Assembly (NCBI GenBank): GCA_032158295.1
Contig: CM063247.1
Span: 9,428,675 to 9,492,674, forward strand
Source of the DNA: Pycnopodia helianthoides
Lineage: Eukaryota > Echinodermata > Asteroidea > Forcipulatida > Asteriidae
Reading direction: 5' to 3'
DNA: 64,000 nucleotides
Positions 23,386 through 37,700 of the stretch are shown here, one piece after another (position 1 is the first letter of the stretch; every line of letters begins with the position of its first letter). The notes under the pieces were generated by a model. That model had not been told where the DNA came from and searched no databases. It saw only the letters and a list, made by a program, of their open reading frames with translations. The translations under genes were made by a program, and so were the position numbers.

Positions 23386-26300
23386 CCGGGTAGAAAATTT
23401 GGACAGATCTTGCCGTGCTGGTGTAATATCAGCCGATGAGACAAGACACAAACACAGGCTTTTTGTGACCAAATACAATAGGAGAAACGTCATCCATCTA
23501 CCCCGCCGAAAGACGATGTAACCTTATATTTATACAAAATAAGCCACAGAGCCTATCGCCAATGATACATTTTGTACCAAGCACAAGGAACTCAAAACTT
23601 TTATCCTTGATTTTTAAATCAGTCGGCTATTAATAGTGGTTTAGTATTTTAATGATTTTCAATTAAGACAACAGCTGGTGTGGCCTAATTTTTATCCTTG
23701 TTTTGTTTTAAATTGGGATTATTGTTTTGTTATTAATGTTTTTCCTTCTACTGTTAAGTGCTTTGTGGAATGTTTGATTCATATTGACTTATAGTGTTTA
23801 CTGTTATCATATGTCTCCTCGCAAAAATGTTTTTTTTTTCAACATTTTTTTATGTGTGAATTACTCTTTCACACTCGAGCCTACATTTATAACTGTTACT
23901 TATTTATTTATTATTTTATTTTAAAATCTAATACCACACTTCATTTCGTTGGACCTTTTGCCTTAAAAATAGTTTTCCTGCCATGTTGCATGTACACAAT
24001 GTCTACACCATATAGAACTAGAGGGCGTGCAAAACCATGTGACAAGAAGCATTTTTGCAATTGAGAAAATGGTGCTGACCCATCGCATAAAACAGTTCAC
24101 ACTGCCAACATTTAATAATGGGAAATGTGTATGTAATTTATAACCACAGGGATTCAAACCCACCCGCGCAGTTACCAGACTGAATTTGAGATAACATCCT
24201 CTTCAGTATCGTTGATTAGTAAACAAATTTGTGGGTTTATTATTATTAAAAAATTTTTAAAACCAAAGATTGTTGCAAACGGATACGTGAATTAATTACT
24301 GACCATCGATCAATGTCAAACGGGAGGTACGTTATCACAACCCAGTCGTTGTGACAAAACATGTGAGGACGCCATTGTGAAATCCAATAACTGGTCCCAG
24401 GGACTTTTTCCACTTTCAGGTTTGAAACCACAGAGACGATGAAACTTGGATATTGATCTTGTAGACAATCAGCACAAGTATTTTTTTAAAAGGGACGCAG
24501 GCCTTCACCAAATTGGAAAATTAGCAAGTCCTACTGTTCCCTGTCTGGAATGCACTCCGATTCACTCGGTTTCAGGCGCTGGAGGCGAGGAAATTAACTA
24601 GCCCCCTTGTATTAAAACGAGCCATGGTCTGCAATCGTGAAAGTTAAATTCCAATTGGTGCTCGATATGGGGCAGAGGGTACCCCCCCCCTCCTATTGTG
24701 TCTTCATTGTGTGCTTGGAATCTCATGAATTCTTTTGAGGATTTTAGGGGGGGGTAGTTCTATACAAGAGGAAAATAGTGTGTATAGTATGGGAACATTG
24801 GGGGGGGGGACACCCTCTACCCAATATCGGGCAGGCTATATTAAATTGCATGTAAAGATATGGTTGGCATCTAACCGGGCAAGCGTCACTTAGGCATCTA
24901 ACCACTTAAAAATGCCCAGCCACACACCACACGGTAACCACAGGTTATAAACTAACATCCCGAAATGGCCCAACTAAGATTTGTGATGTTATGATGTCAT
25001 GTGAATTGGGTCAATACTCTGTGTCTATGCTTATAAATAAATGAAGTCCCGTTTCCCAAACAGTCCTCGCTCTCTTCATGATGGTCTCAATAATGCAACT
25101 CTAAGAGCACAAGTTGTTGACGGTTTATATCCCTTTTGCTTCAGCTTTGCAGCAAATGTTGTCCATCCCCAGGAAAGTTTACGTGGTTTTCCCAGGTATA
25201 ATAGATCTGGAGCTATTCAATCCAAATTGATTTTATCATGATACCCCGTTGTACGTGTACGAATACAAACTGCGACACTTTTTGCTGGTACCGGTACCTC
25301 CTTTCAAAACGGAAATGAACGATTGCATTGAATTAAATGAAAGCAAATTGAATGTTTGTTAAATGCGTTCTACCAGTACCTTAATCCCATCTAGCAGGCA
25401 TAATTACTGAATCATTGACGTTAACAGTAGGCTTTGAACCGAGACAGGAAAAAGACACATTCTGATTAACCGATTGTCAAAGGTCATAATAGTTTTCATT
25501 TTATTACTACATCTTGTGCCAAGTTCACAATTTATAAAGAACTACGTTCACATAAAGACAAGAAAAAATGTGGGTTAAATATCTTATCACTGTCATGTAC
25601 ATGCAACATTTTCCTTCTCTGTACTTTTTTTAGATAACTAAACGTTATTACTGAGAATTAATACCGGCCCCGGCCAATTGTAGCTCTCAAGGTAGCCATA
25701 GTAAAATCACACCTGCGCATGTCGCTTCAGGCTGTACAACTGGGTGCACCCGACCCAGGCACAACTGCAAATTTCAACATGGCTGTAAAACAAGTAGAAC
25801 TAAAAGGGTTGTTCTACAATGACAATGCCGACGGGCCAGGGCCTCGTTTGTAAGAGCTGCAACAGGTTTCAACTTGTCTTTATGGTGGCATATCCTGCCA
25901 AAGCCGATATGATCACTGTCCTCTTTAGAAAAAAAAAAAATGTGCCATTGTTTCCTGCTATCAATAAACTAATGCCAGCCCCTTTAAAATGATTTTGCAC
26001 TTAACTTAGTCGATAATCATAACCTCAATGGCAAGGATTATAGAAAAGTGTAAAAAGAAAATTTAACTTAACGGTGCTAAATGTATGAAAAGTATGCACA
26101 AACAAGGGCAACTCCACATTAGAGATAAACAAAAAGAAGATCTTATGTGAAAGTATGAGCACGACAAAAACAATCGGTGTTCATTTACCGTTAGTAGTTT
26201 TTAGTAATTAACAATGATATAGATATATGTATTGAATCATTTGGGTACTATGATTCCAATTTTGTACAATGCAACTTTCATGATGGCTTGACCATGTACG

Positions 26301-26492
26301 GAGCACAACCCAGACCTATTCAGCAGAAATAATTGCATGACAAAATTGTTTTCCGAGCAAAATGCTCCTGGGAAATTGGCCCAAGAAACTAATGTGTATA
26401 GAATTCAGCACGCTGGTTGAAAGGAGCCAATTTCCTGGTGCTGCTCACCACTGTATTATGAGCTTACAGCGCCCTTTAATGCATTTCTTCTT
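23386..26492. other. Intergenic stretch
   Basis: Contains the inverted element at 24661 and a dispersed repeat at 24845-25020 shared with 22266-22400 and, in part, 60850-60930. A tRNA-like fragment is at about 24148-24180 (minus strand). No gene recognised. Confidence 0.5.
24661..24836. mobile_element. Inverted-repeat element with homopolymer C and G inner edges
   Basis: Left CTCGATATGGGGCAGAGGGT followed by a C run; right a G run followed by ACACCCTCTACCCAATATCG. The arms are imperfect inverted copies. Confidence 0.6.
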
Positions 26493-26705
26493 TAACGTGA
26501 TCACAGCGAGTCTGAGGCCAGACATTAAATTCTGAACTCTCACCCAGTTACTGCACGCACGCGCGCGATAATAATGAAGGTGCCCTTTAAAACTTTTGTT
26601 TGTGATGTGACGGTCAACGCGCGCACATGTAGTAACTGGATGAGAGTTCATGTTTTCATGTCCAGCCACAAGCAGACTATGATCATGACAACAGTGCCCC
26701 TTTAA
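26493..26705. mobile_element. Diverged palindromic element of the GCTGTGTCATGATCA family
   Basis: ACGTGATCACAGCGAGTCTG on the left and GACTATGATCATGACAACAG on the right are roughly inverted. They flank paired CTCACCCAGTTACTGC and GTAACTGGATGAGAG, and TTAA follows. The left limit is approximate. Confidence 0.5.
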
Positions 26706-26870
26706 ACATAACCTTTACAAAGTCCAACCCGGTCCATACCCAAACTTATGACACAATGGGGGCCAATGATGTGTTAATTCTGTTCTCATGGTGTGGCCAT
26801 GTTGTTTTCCCATTTAAATGAATGTATCCAAACCGAGGCTGCAAGGACCACATGGCCTCGATCTGTCAAA

Positions 26871-27106
26871 AGTATAGATAGTTCCCAAAAGACGCCATCT
26901 TTACGGGCAAAGTGCATTTTGGCTTGCAGATGCGTCAAGCGCTCAACTTATTAACGCAGCCGCGTTGTTCACTAACCAATCCTGCAGTGAGTTTTATCAA
27001 ATGCGCGCGTGCTGCACGCCGTTCTCACACGAAACGCATGACTGTTTGTTCCAAACTGCCCGTAAAGATGGCCGATTTACATCATACTGCAACCTATCTA
27101 TAGTCA
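26871..27106. mobile_element. Inverted-repeat element with CTATAGATAG-type ends
   Basis: The left end AGTATAGATAG and the right end CTATCTATAGT are inverted. Further in, CGCCATCTTTACGGGCAAAG pairs with CTGCCCGTAAAGATGGCC. GC-rich interior (GCGCGCGTGCTGCACGC), no coding capacity. Confidence 0.6.
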
Positions 27107-30100
27107 TGGAAGGACAACCATGATTTTCCTTGACTACTTCACACCTATCAAATATGTAAGCAGCATGGGAACGGTCAATCCGTGCTTGAAACCTGAATTG
27201 TCCAAAAGTTGGAATTTCTTAGTAAAAAAGATCCTGCATAAAGGTCTGGCATATTTACCCTGTCTATAGAATAGAAAGTGCTGCTCAGATTTCTTGTACA
27301 TGTATAATTATAAAGATTGTTTGTGCTCTGTACATTTCTCATTTCTTTTCTTCTGTTTTTACATCAGACATTAATCTTTAACGTAGTGAGTTTCTGTCTT
27401 AACCAAATAATTTTTTTTTTTTTAGTTTGTTAAAAAGTAAAACAAAAATTCTAATAAAGGTGACTTTTCCTTCACTATTTTATTAATTCTAACACAACTT
27501 TTTTTTTTTAAGTGACTTTTAAAACCGTTAAATGTTTGATATTCAATTTAACATGAGCACCAAACCTACAAGAAATGACAATACATTAAAAGCTCAAATA
27601 AAAATAGCTCCAAACACAAATAAAAATCAAATGAAGTCACTGAGTATGCTTCGCACATCGACATAAGTTCAGTAAAACTACTAACAATACAGTAGGTCAA
27701 CTAACCAAAAAAAAAATACACAATTTATCATATCAACAAAATACCATCAGTAAGTACAAGAGCAAGGCTCTGTTGAAGCAAAATAAATTAAAACAAAAAT
27801 AGTGGTTATCTTTCTTAACCTTAAAAGGGTGGATGGCAACAGCTTAACTAACACCCATCCCTTCCTGCATGTTTCTCTGCAGTCAAAACGTATCCACAAT
27901 TTTGTGAGGATTTTCTTTGTTTGCAAGTATACTGAATATGTTATTAATTTAAATAAAAATATCCTATCCCAGTCTCATTCAATTGAAGTTTTATGTGTCC
28001 TCATAAAAAAATAGCGTTCTAATTCGAAATCGCCTTTAAATGTCACTTTTAATTTTGAAGAATTCTACGACTTTTAAATTGTTTACGATTTAAAACTTGT
28101 TGTCCCCCACCAGTCATGTACATGTATGTTAACATTATTCATGAAATCAACTACAACTGAGAGGATATATATATAAGACATCCACATCCAGTCGTGTGTG
28201 TGTGTTCAATTTTCCACAAGGTCCAATTTGAAAGTAACTTTCTAAATTTCTTATAGTTTGGAATAACAGACCAACCTTATACGCCAAGGGGCAGCCATCT
28301 CGTTTCCTTCCTGCAAAAGCCGGACTAGAAAGAACTAAATAGCCTAGCACCGGTACATAGAGTGTTTGTTTATTTGAACCGTCACTGTCATTGACAAAAG
28401 ATGGAGAAATTATCATATCAAATCATAGAGAAATTACCCACAGACCTGTGGGTCCTTTCTCTATGGACACATCAATGCCCTTTAAAACCATGCTAAAACA
28501 AACTGGTTTTATGTAAAGTATTAGTTAAGCAATAAATAAGTTGGCATAAATTTCCTATCTTCCAGGATTATTTGGCGAAAATGACACCTTACTAAAATAA
28601 GAGTGTACTTCAAGGAAACAAAATAGACAACCTGCTTGCGTCACTTCAAGAGCAATAGCCCATGCATGTCCCAATGCGCATGATCGGCTTGCAAAGGATT
28701 GTGGGTGAAATCTGAGTCCAAGCAATACTGGTAACCATCATGGTGCGCTGATTTTGAAGCCATGCCGTACACAACTACAAAACCTGGCAAAGTTACATGT
28801 AAATTATAACAGCTGGCGTCCAGCTTGGCAGCTTGATACATTATTTAACTGTACTTGGTTTCCCAGTATGCAATGCGTTATGTTTTAAAGTTGGCGCTTG
28901 TACATATGGAGTATACACCTGTAAGTATATGTCAATGAGCTGATTTGTAAAATAAGGACCATGTTTTTCTTTATTTTTTTTTTTTAAATAAAACAAACAA
29001 AAATTACCTAAAATTAATTGGGAAGTTTCAAAGTATATTACAAACTGATTTATTGTAAGACAACTAGGCTATAAAGGTAAAGTATTAAACCATCAATATT
29101 GTGTTCAGCTGACATCCCTTGATGTCTATTTACATATCCCTTTCACTTTTCACTTTGATTTCGAGATGAAGAATGCTGGACATCGGAAAACAGAAGATCA
29201 CACGACGACGTACACGATGCACCATCTCTTTGTTTATATACACTGTACACCAACTGTACCAGTACAGCACATCATGTACACACTATTATGTCCAAAGGTA
29301 GTTTTAAATATTTATTGATAATGTATAGTTATTTCTAATGAATACAATTCATACTTGTTTGTAGGTACATTTTATTTACATGTACATTAATGGTTTAACT
29401 TACCAGCGAATAAATTTTACAAATACATTAGGCCACATGGGACCATTTACTTGACCAGCTTTCAAGTCTGCTTTGCAAATGATTTATCATGCACCTAAAT
29501 CAAAGATTGCTTTTTGAATGTTGTTTTTGCCATGCTAATTGATAAAGCCTAACTACACTTGGTCTATTATGCTCTGTAGCATCCTAACACTTTGGCATTA
29601 CTTACACCATTCAGAGTGATATTGGCATCTCAACTCTCCTGCTTATTCCAAATTATTTGGATTGGCGACCCACTCGCCCCTTAAAAATACAATGAAGGTG
29701 CAACCAATTAAGGTCCCCACAACACAAGGTCTAGATGTAGATTCAATAATTTGACCCACAAGATGGTCTAAGGTTGAAAATAAATACACCCACTTTTTTC
29801 TGGCCAACCGAGTGAAGACCACAGATTTTGTCACAGTGCTTCTATCTTCAAAGTTAACAGTTCAAAAGTCAAGTTTCAAACTGAAGCTGGGAGGAACATT
29901 ATTCCCCCCCCCTATTTTCTGTAATAAGATGATGCCAGTTTGATCTTACCATACACATGTAGAAAAGGCTGGCATCTCTTTGTTAAAAAAAAACACAACA
30001 AAACACAGGCCTAACAATGATCAGTTCTTGTACTGGAAAGGCAAATTTAATAATATGGAACTTCATCAACCAACCAAGCCTGATATCTCTTTCTTTAAAT

Positions 30101-31502
30101 AAGGGCAAGGCAGCTTTCTTTGTCAAGGGCCCTCTAAAAGAGAAACTTAACTTTCAGTTAAAACAAAGTTTCAAGGGTTACATGGGCACTGATCAGTGGC
30201 ATGGAGGAATTGCTTCTGTTGCCTCTTTGAAGTAACACGCCTACAAAGGATTGACAGCAGAGACCACCAAAAAAAAACAACTAAATGTACATTTGATTTA
30301 CAATGTTGTGGTTGGGTATACAACACACATTGTACTTCATCATACAGGACTTTTAAAATGTCCGCCTGTGACAATTTAACAGCTTTTCAAGTGATCTGCC
30401 AGCCTTGTTTAATTGCAATGAAGGGGTGAACCACAAGCTGTCACTGCCTGCTATGGAACAACAAGACAATAAAGCTAAGGGGCAATTCACAGATGCAAAG
30501 GCAATTATTGTGCATTGAATTTTGAAAGGTTAATGTTCCCCAAAGTAATGCAATGGGCAAGTCAAGCGCACCCGGCAAATTGTATACAAGCTGATTATAT
30601 TTCCATACCACTGAATGATAGCATGTATAATAGGCGCTGTGCAATCAACCAGACTCAGTGACTAAATCATTCAATTTCCATTATAGATGAATCATTGTGA
30701 CTTTGATCCTGTCACACAATTCTAATAGTTCAGTTTACATTCAAACGCTTGGAGCGCACCAAAGAAAAGCGTTCTTCGAGCCGATCACTAAAATACTGGA
30801 TGAGGAAGCTAGTGCTAAGTCTGCCTTCGAGTTGAAAGAATTGGTTAAAGCTCTTTCACCTGCAGAAACAGAGTGCATTTTTAGACACGTACCAACACGT
30901 TAAGAGTTAAACATCTACACTGGGTGTATTTTACCTGTAAACTGTGAAATCTAAAAGCAGAAAGTATTGCCACTGTAAGAAATGAACCAACTTTCAAAAC
31001 TGTCTACCTCTTACTTAAATACATTCCCCAATAACTACTAAGAAAGCTGAGCTATAATGCTGCATTGGTTTGGTCCTTGTACTGTACTATACACTAAAAG
31101 TTAAAGGAAGCTTTTTGCTTCAAAAGCCAAACAGTACATTCCAAAACACCTTGCTATCCCCTTTAAATATGAAAATACTTTCTTTTCAAGAGCTCAAGGT
31201 AGTTTACGTAAGCCTGATTTGTATTAACGGACAGACATGTAAATTCTATACAGAATGTGACGTCACAACTGTTATATTTTTGAGACAAACTTCTGTGCTA
31301 ATTTACATTTCTGATGCCACAATGTTGCTTTACATTTGACGTCCGCTTTCAGTCTGAACCAGGCTTTAGGATGAGGTTTCAGCGATGGGGACCAACCAAT
31401 TCACCTTCACGCATGAGGATTTTCATCCCGCTAAGTGTTCACAACAGAGTTTCAGAGTTTGGTCAGACTTGTCAATATAGAAAACGTTGAGAGTCGGCAT
31501 GT
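27107..31502. other. Probable 3' UTR and downstream DNA of the ABHD17-like gene
   Basis: AT-rich with T and A runs. The 3' UTR must start at 31502 on the minus strand, but no convincing close polyadenylation signal was found (minus-strand AATAAA occurs only near 29300-29390 and beyond). One unrecognised open frame lies at 30697. Confidence 0.45.
30697..30903 (+). CDS. Unrecognised 68-codon open frame, possibly a conserved exon
   Basis: The frame has a hydrophilic, helix-like segment (FFEPITKILDEEASAKSAFE, LKELVKALSPAE) unlike the stop-rich, low-complexity frames around it, and ends at TAA after RHVPTR. It lies on the strand opposite to, and 600 bp beyond, the end of the ABHD17-like gene. No family was recognised. 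It may be a fragment of a gene or retrocopy, or chance. Confidence 0.2.
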   Translation: MTLILSHNSNSSVYIQTLGAHQRKAFFEPITKILDEEASAKSAFELKELVKALSPAETECIFRHVPTR

Positions 31503-31725
31503 TCATGCCATTGCCGGTAATTCCTGAGTGATGAACTGCTTGAGACGTTCTAAGTACTGCCCGTAAAGCTCGACGTCGTTGTGCCCGGCGCCTTCCACCC
31601 ACAGTGGTTCAACGGTGCGCGGGCAGCGCTCGTAGATGGCCAGGCCATGGGAGAAGTCAATGACTTCGTCTTCAGTGCCGTGGATTACCAGAACTGGAGA
31701 TGTCACCTTTGACACTTTGTCGATA
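31503..31725 (-). CDS. ABHD17: ABHD17-like coding exon 2
   Basis: This exon encodes [20 protein letters not shown] to the C-terminus ITQELPAMA, supplying the catalytic aspartate and histidine. Its base composition is clearly more GC-rich than the flanking DNA, as expected for a conserved exon in an AT-rich genome. Confidence 0.96.
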
Positions 31726-34700
31726 CTGCAGGTAAAGGGAAAAGTTCAAAAGAATTGGATTCAGCTTGAAATACATGCCTATTGTACATTAATTTGGAAA
31801 CAGCTATGTACATATGTACCATCACTTTAATTCTCTAAGTAAAAGTCTACATATTATCATCCTGTCATTTAAAGGCACATGTATGTAGCAGGCCTGAAAT
31901 TTCATCTTGGAGAGGGCAAGGCAATTTCATTTTGTAAAGGGCACGTCCATTGGAAAATCTTAAAGTATATGGGGAAGTTTTGAAGGGGCACGAAGGCCAA
32001 GACCAGGGCAACAAAGGCCTCCGTGTAATTCCAGGCCTGATCATAGTTACATTTCACGTCGTGTCTGCTTTTCTTGCACACAAGGCGTTTTTTGTGTTGC
32101 GTGTTTGGTTATTAAGTACTGGAATTAAATCAGTTTTGCTTCCTGTAAATTATTACATGTATGTATACCATTGACATATTTTTATTCATGACAAGAACTG
32201 TTTCAAGCAAACAATGAGCAAATAAAATGATGTACACAAAGTATCCATTGCACACACATTCTATCCCAAAACACTGATACATGTACCAGGTGATGAAACC
32301 ACAGTGCATAATAGCAGACAATTTTCCACCCATTTCATGATGCCAACAAAAAAAATGTACAAAATAATCACTTTAACCACCTGTTTCACTTTTATCGGCA
32401 TTTTTAAATGTCAATAAAAGTTCAACACAAAGTGTCTTTCCGGTGTACAATCATGCTGTATAATGAAATGTTATTTTAGTACAGGTACATACTTGACATG
32501 TACATTAGCCTATAATACGCGGGCAGACGGTGTACCAATGTCAGTGTAATACACACAACTGTACACCAAAGGCATCAACCCAGAATGATTCACCATAAGT
32601 AATGACAATAAGGACTGGTAATGCGTTCAGTCCTTTACATCGTCGTATTAGTACATATGTGCATAATGTACATGTACCAGGGTTCTGCCCAGGATTTCTT
32701 TTAGTGGCGGAAAAATGTTTTCCCTAGTGTGGTCAGGGCAGTTTACTTTGTGCACTTAGTGTTTACACACATGGGCACTTTGCATTCAATTGAATAGAGG
32801 CCTGTACCACCATGAGAAACAAAATGTACACATTGACACGGTCTTCAGTCTGTCGTTTCCTTTTTCCGTTGTGTTATAGGGTTATGTGGCATGTATGAAA
32901 ATGTGGTGTCATGTTATGCCAAACTGGAAACCATTGTGAGATGGATCAGTTGCAAGGTAGATCATAAAAATTAGACAAAAACCAAAGAAGTACTCAAAAT
33001 TTATGGCTTTGGATACCCTTTTTTTTTTACTGGTAAATTTAACATCTTGTTTACATGTAGCTTGCACTTTTCAAAAAGGCTTCTACATTTTTTGTTAAAA
33101 ATAACAGCATACATGTACATGTACCATGTCATTGAAACCACACACTGTAACTAATGTATACAAAAAAATAACATGGACAAAATTTGAAATAATGTCCTAA
33201 TTTGCAAGTTTGAATAAAATTGTATGTATAAGAAAGAACATAACTGGTCTTTTAAAAAGAGGAATTTAAACAGCTCCCAAAGTTTTCAATAAACACAACA
33301 CACAACGCAACGGAGCTGTGCAATTACATGTATCTTCAAACTTTGTGTTTGGTCACGGTGGTTTAGGGTAAATAAAGAAATCAACATTATGTTTCATAAA
33401 TAAACACTTACAATGTAGGCCTTGTGATTTAGAAGTACAGTACAGATTAGTTGTCTCAAATCAGGGTTCAGGGTTACAGAACAACATTTTTGTTTTTATC
33501 CTAAGCTGATGTGCAAATAAACATTGTATTCTCAGTGCTTTCGGAGTCCTAAGGAAAAAGAAATTCACAGGGATTTGAACCTTTGACCCACGAGCAGGCG
33601 GAGCAGATCTTAATCTACATGTATAGACCACTGAGCATACTGTACATGTAGGCCTACATGTACATGTACCTGGTGAAAAAGGCCAGTTATCATTATTTTT
33701 ATTATAAATTATTATTAATATTTCAATTAATGTATTTAACTGCAGTTGACAATATCAACTCTGTACTTTGTCTTAAAAGTTACTAAACAGACAACTTAAG
33801 ACACACCTTAGGTACAATACTAGAAGTCTGTATTGACAGTTCAACATGCTCAAGGGCTTTAGTAAGCACTGGTTAAACCATCTCCCTTGTGTAATAGCCA
33901 GAGTGTATTCTGGTGTCCTCGGGTCAATGACTCATTGACCTCTGGGTGAGTCATTTGCATTGCATTGGGCATAAATACATACTGATGATCATAACACACC
34001 TGTAGTCCATGCATACATACAAACTGTATCTACTACAGGATACATTACAATAAATGGTACCCAAGGAGTGATTCACTGATTATTACTGACCAGAAGTGAA
34101 CTGTATGCAATGAGTGTGATATCAAAAGATACAGTCACATTATGTACAGTGCAGTTCATTCGCCTGCCTGCGTACATGATACAATACTGTATAGTATACT
34201 TCCACCTTTTCTGACATACAAAAGTTGCCTTGTCATTATTAATATAGCAATTGTTTCTACATTTACGTTGTATGTATACTAGTAATTACTAGTACATTGT
34301 ACCAACATGATCAATAATGTACTTGTTTGTAAATAATATTATCCACTGAAAATATGAAAGGACTTTCTAAGTTTTTGTTTTGTGTACATATGTATACATG
34401 TGTTTCTAGTGTTACATTGTAATAATATGTCAGTATTAATCTGCTTTTTGCAGCGCTAGGGACTGTCTTTTGCATGTTTTTTGCAATATTGTACAATGTA
34501 CAAAACATGTACAATATTAAAACAAACACATGAAATAAATGAAACAGAAAACTTTCCAAAAAAACTACAATTTTTACAATAGATTGTTAATATTTCTGTG
34601 TACATTTACAATTTAAGTGTCCAAACAGGGACATTTGCTGAAAATCCAAGTTATATCAGGCTGGTCTTTGCGAGTTTGAATCGACATTTGGATAGAAAAT

Positions 34701-37700
34701 GACCCGGCCTGCTACATGTACATCCTAGATGATGTTGATACTGTTGGTCGAACACACCATGGAGGAATGGACTCCAGTATCAGTACAATTACAAACATGA
34801 CCAGCAAGAATCTACTTTGTCTACCCATAGAGCAAGGTTGCTCTAGAAACTTTACCCTTTTCAATGCACCTTTGGATTCCAGTCAGTTTTGTACAAATTT
34901 TTGTGCCCATACTATTTACAGTGTGGATGTAGTATGTATGTAGTTCGGTAAGTTGATTATTTATTCACTACATGTACATTGTACTTAACATCAGGTGGTA
35001 CTGTGTTGGCACTCAAACAATCATTGCTTTTAGTCTTGACTGGAGAACCATTATCTCTCAAGACCATCAAGACACTACCTTAGGAAGACAGGAAGTTGGT
35101 TCAACCTCCATCTCCTCCCCCTAACTAATAAAGTGTCGCACATCAGTTGTAAACATCAAGTCTTGCATAAAATTGTCTTTTGAAATATTGTAAAGTTTGC
35201 CCTTGTGTGTCTGAATTAATGGTTTTTAACAATAAGACTATGGACTGTGTGCACAGACAAAACTGTTTTAGTTGTTTATTTTTTAAATGAATATATATAT
35301 ATTTTTTTCATTTCTTGTTTTGTTTTTATATTTGTTCTCATAAAAGGATTTGCAAGGTGATGACTTACTGTACTACAGGCCTAGAAATCCGGTACGAATC
35401 CGCGAATCGATTCGCGCAAAGATTCGCGCCCGACGTTACGCCGCGAATCTGAGTAGATTCACATGACATTGCCAGCATTCAGAAGGGGAAAATCACTTTT
35501 CAGCTTTATATTTGGGTCAACATGAATATTGTTTTTACTTTTTCGAAGACGCGCTTTCCATTAAAAAAAAACATTAACAATTTTTCGTTAATCCGACAAG
35601 TTCGGTTTTTTCACCCCTCATTTTCTTTGTTTATTGTTTACAAACTTTAAAAGGTATAATTTTTACATTACGATCAACCACTCACGTCGGATTGCGTCCT
35701 AAATACAAGCGCACTCCGTGTGCTGCCATCAATAAATCATTTTAAGTTTTAGTGGCCTCAGGGGTTTGTATTTCGCGGTCGTAACCAATAACTGTTTGGT
35801 TGAATTTTAACCGTCAGTTAACACTGGCCAATGACCGAAACAGTTATTGGTTCCAGCTGCGAAAATGTACCCCAGGTCAATCTGTTTTTATCCTGTCCGC
35901 AGATTGGTTGATAGCGCGAAAGATCCCATTTTTGAGCCAATAGTCTTCCTGGATAGTAAGCTCACGGCATCAATCTGCTTTAATTATACACGTGGTTACA
36001 ATGTACCGGGATAAGTCGATTTCCCAAGTTTATCGGAATATTTCTTTTCTTTCTGTTTCTTTTTTCTGGACTCCAGTTTATTCTATAAAAGTTAGAAAAC
36101 ATTAAATAATGAAAATATTAACCAAATTGTGAACTTTTATGAAAAACTATATTGATTCTCAAAACATTTTGTGGAAAAATCCAAGCAGGTACATCGCTTA
36201 GCCCTGGTAGGACGTCAGTCAGTGCCTGCACTGACGTCCTGGGTATAAAGCTCCTCTACAATGCGAACATAATTTGAGCTAATGTTTTTTCATATTTTTA
36301 CCTGATTTGAGAAGCTGAAACTCCAGTCATACATTCTTGGTGTCCTAACTACACTTTTGATGAGTTCACAACTAACAAATACATCCATGGATGACATTAT
36401 TTCCGAAAATAAGTCCGAGTTGTGTACTGGCGTTGTGTACCAAGTGACCGTTAAAGCTTATGTGCGCATGCGGGGCATGCAAAGCAACCCGACCGACTTC
36501 CGCGTTAGATTTGTGGGCGTGTCTGAGGACGCACATGCGCTGAAGCATTCACGTCTTGTCAGTTTAGGCTGTCGCCGAGAATGCATAAATTTTTCATTAT
36601 ATTTTCACAATAATGTCATCCAAGGATTTAATTTGCAATTCTGAATAGAGCAGGCGTAAGGTTTAGGACACAAGGAATATGTGAGTCAAGTTTCAGCTTC
36701 CTCAAAAAGGTAAAAATATGAAAAAATGTTGTTATAAATTTTTTCGCAATGGCACGGGACCTTCCTAGACTCCGTTGCGTTGTATGCAACGGAGGAGTCC
36801 AACCTGGGCTAGTACATCGCTGTACTTGGTAACAACCCTTACAGTCGAGGAAGACTATTGGCTCCAAAACGGGATCTTTGGCACTATCAACCAATCCGCG
36901 GACAGAATAAAAACAGATTGACCCAAGGTCACTCAAACTTAACATGACATGTTATGAGTTCATATGTGGTTGAGTTACACACCGCCGTTGAGAGTTGGGT
37001 TCAATTCTGCTGTCAAATTCTTTGGCACGCGACGCAAGATGGCCAAGAAAATCGAAAGCTTAACAGTTTTATCCATTCCCTGAAAATTGCGAGAATCCTG
37101 GATTCTCGTGAATTCTTCAGCGAGAATCCATTTTGATTCTCGTGTAGTCTTGCCAACTTTTAGGCCTGTACTAGTACTGGAACATAATTTAAGGAGATAG
37201 TAAATGTAATGAAATGAAATGTCAATATGTCAATAATTTGCAGATTTGACATATAAGCAAGTCATAATATTCATTGCTTTATTAAATATTTATCATGAGA
37301 AAGGTCTCAAGCTACAATCTCAGTACCCACCTTGGAAACGCATCGAACCACCAGGTCTTCTTGGTGTCCGGGAAAGCAACTCTCATCCCCGACATCAGAG
37401 GAGAATGCAGAATGACAGCGGCACATTCATAACGTGCTGCCAGGTCTATCGTAGGCACTGTACCGATACTCTGTCCATACAGGATAATACTTTCTGGACT
37501 AATCCCGTAGCGAGAACGGAGGGCTTGCCAAGCGGCGTCGATGTCCGAATACAGGTTCCGTTCCAGAGGCTTGCCACTGCTGGCCCCGTATCCAGAGTAG
37601 TCATAGCTAAATATATTGCAGTTGATTCGTGAACCGAGTCCTATGTAGAAACTACTCATCTGCCCAATGTCTACTGCATTACCATGGCTAAAAAGAACAG

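Larger units (their letters stand above)
31726..37330. other. 5.6 kb ABHD17-like intron
   Basis: Rich in the palindrome TACATGTA and its extensions. Carries the CAGGCCTG element at 31889 and the 1.8 kb foldback element at 35376. No exon needed, as the flanking exons join in phase 2. Confidence 0.75.
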
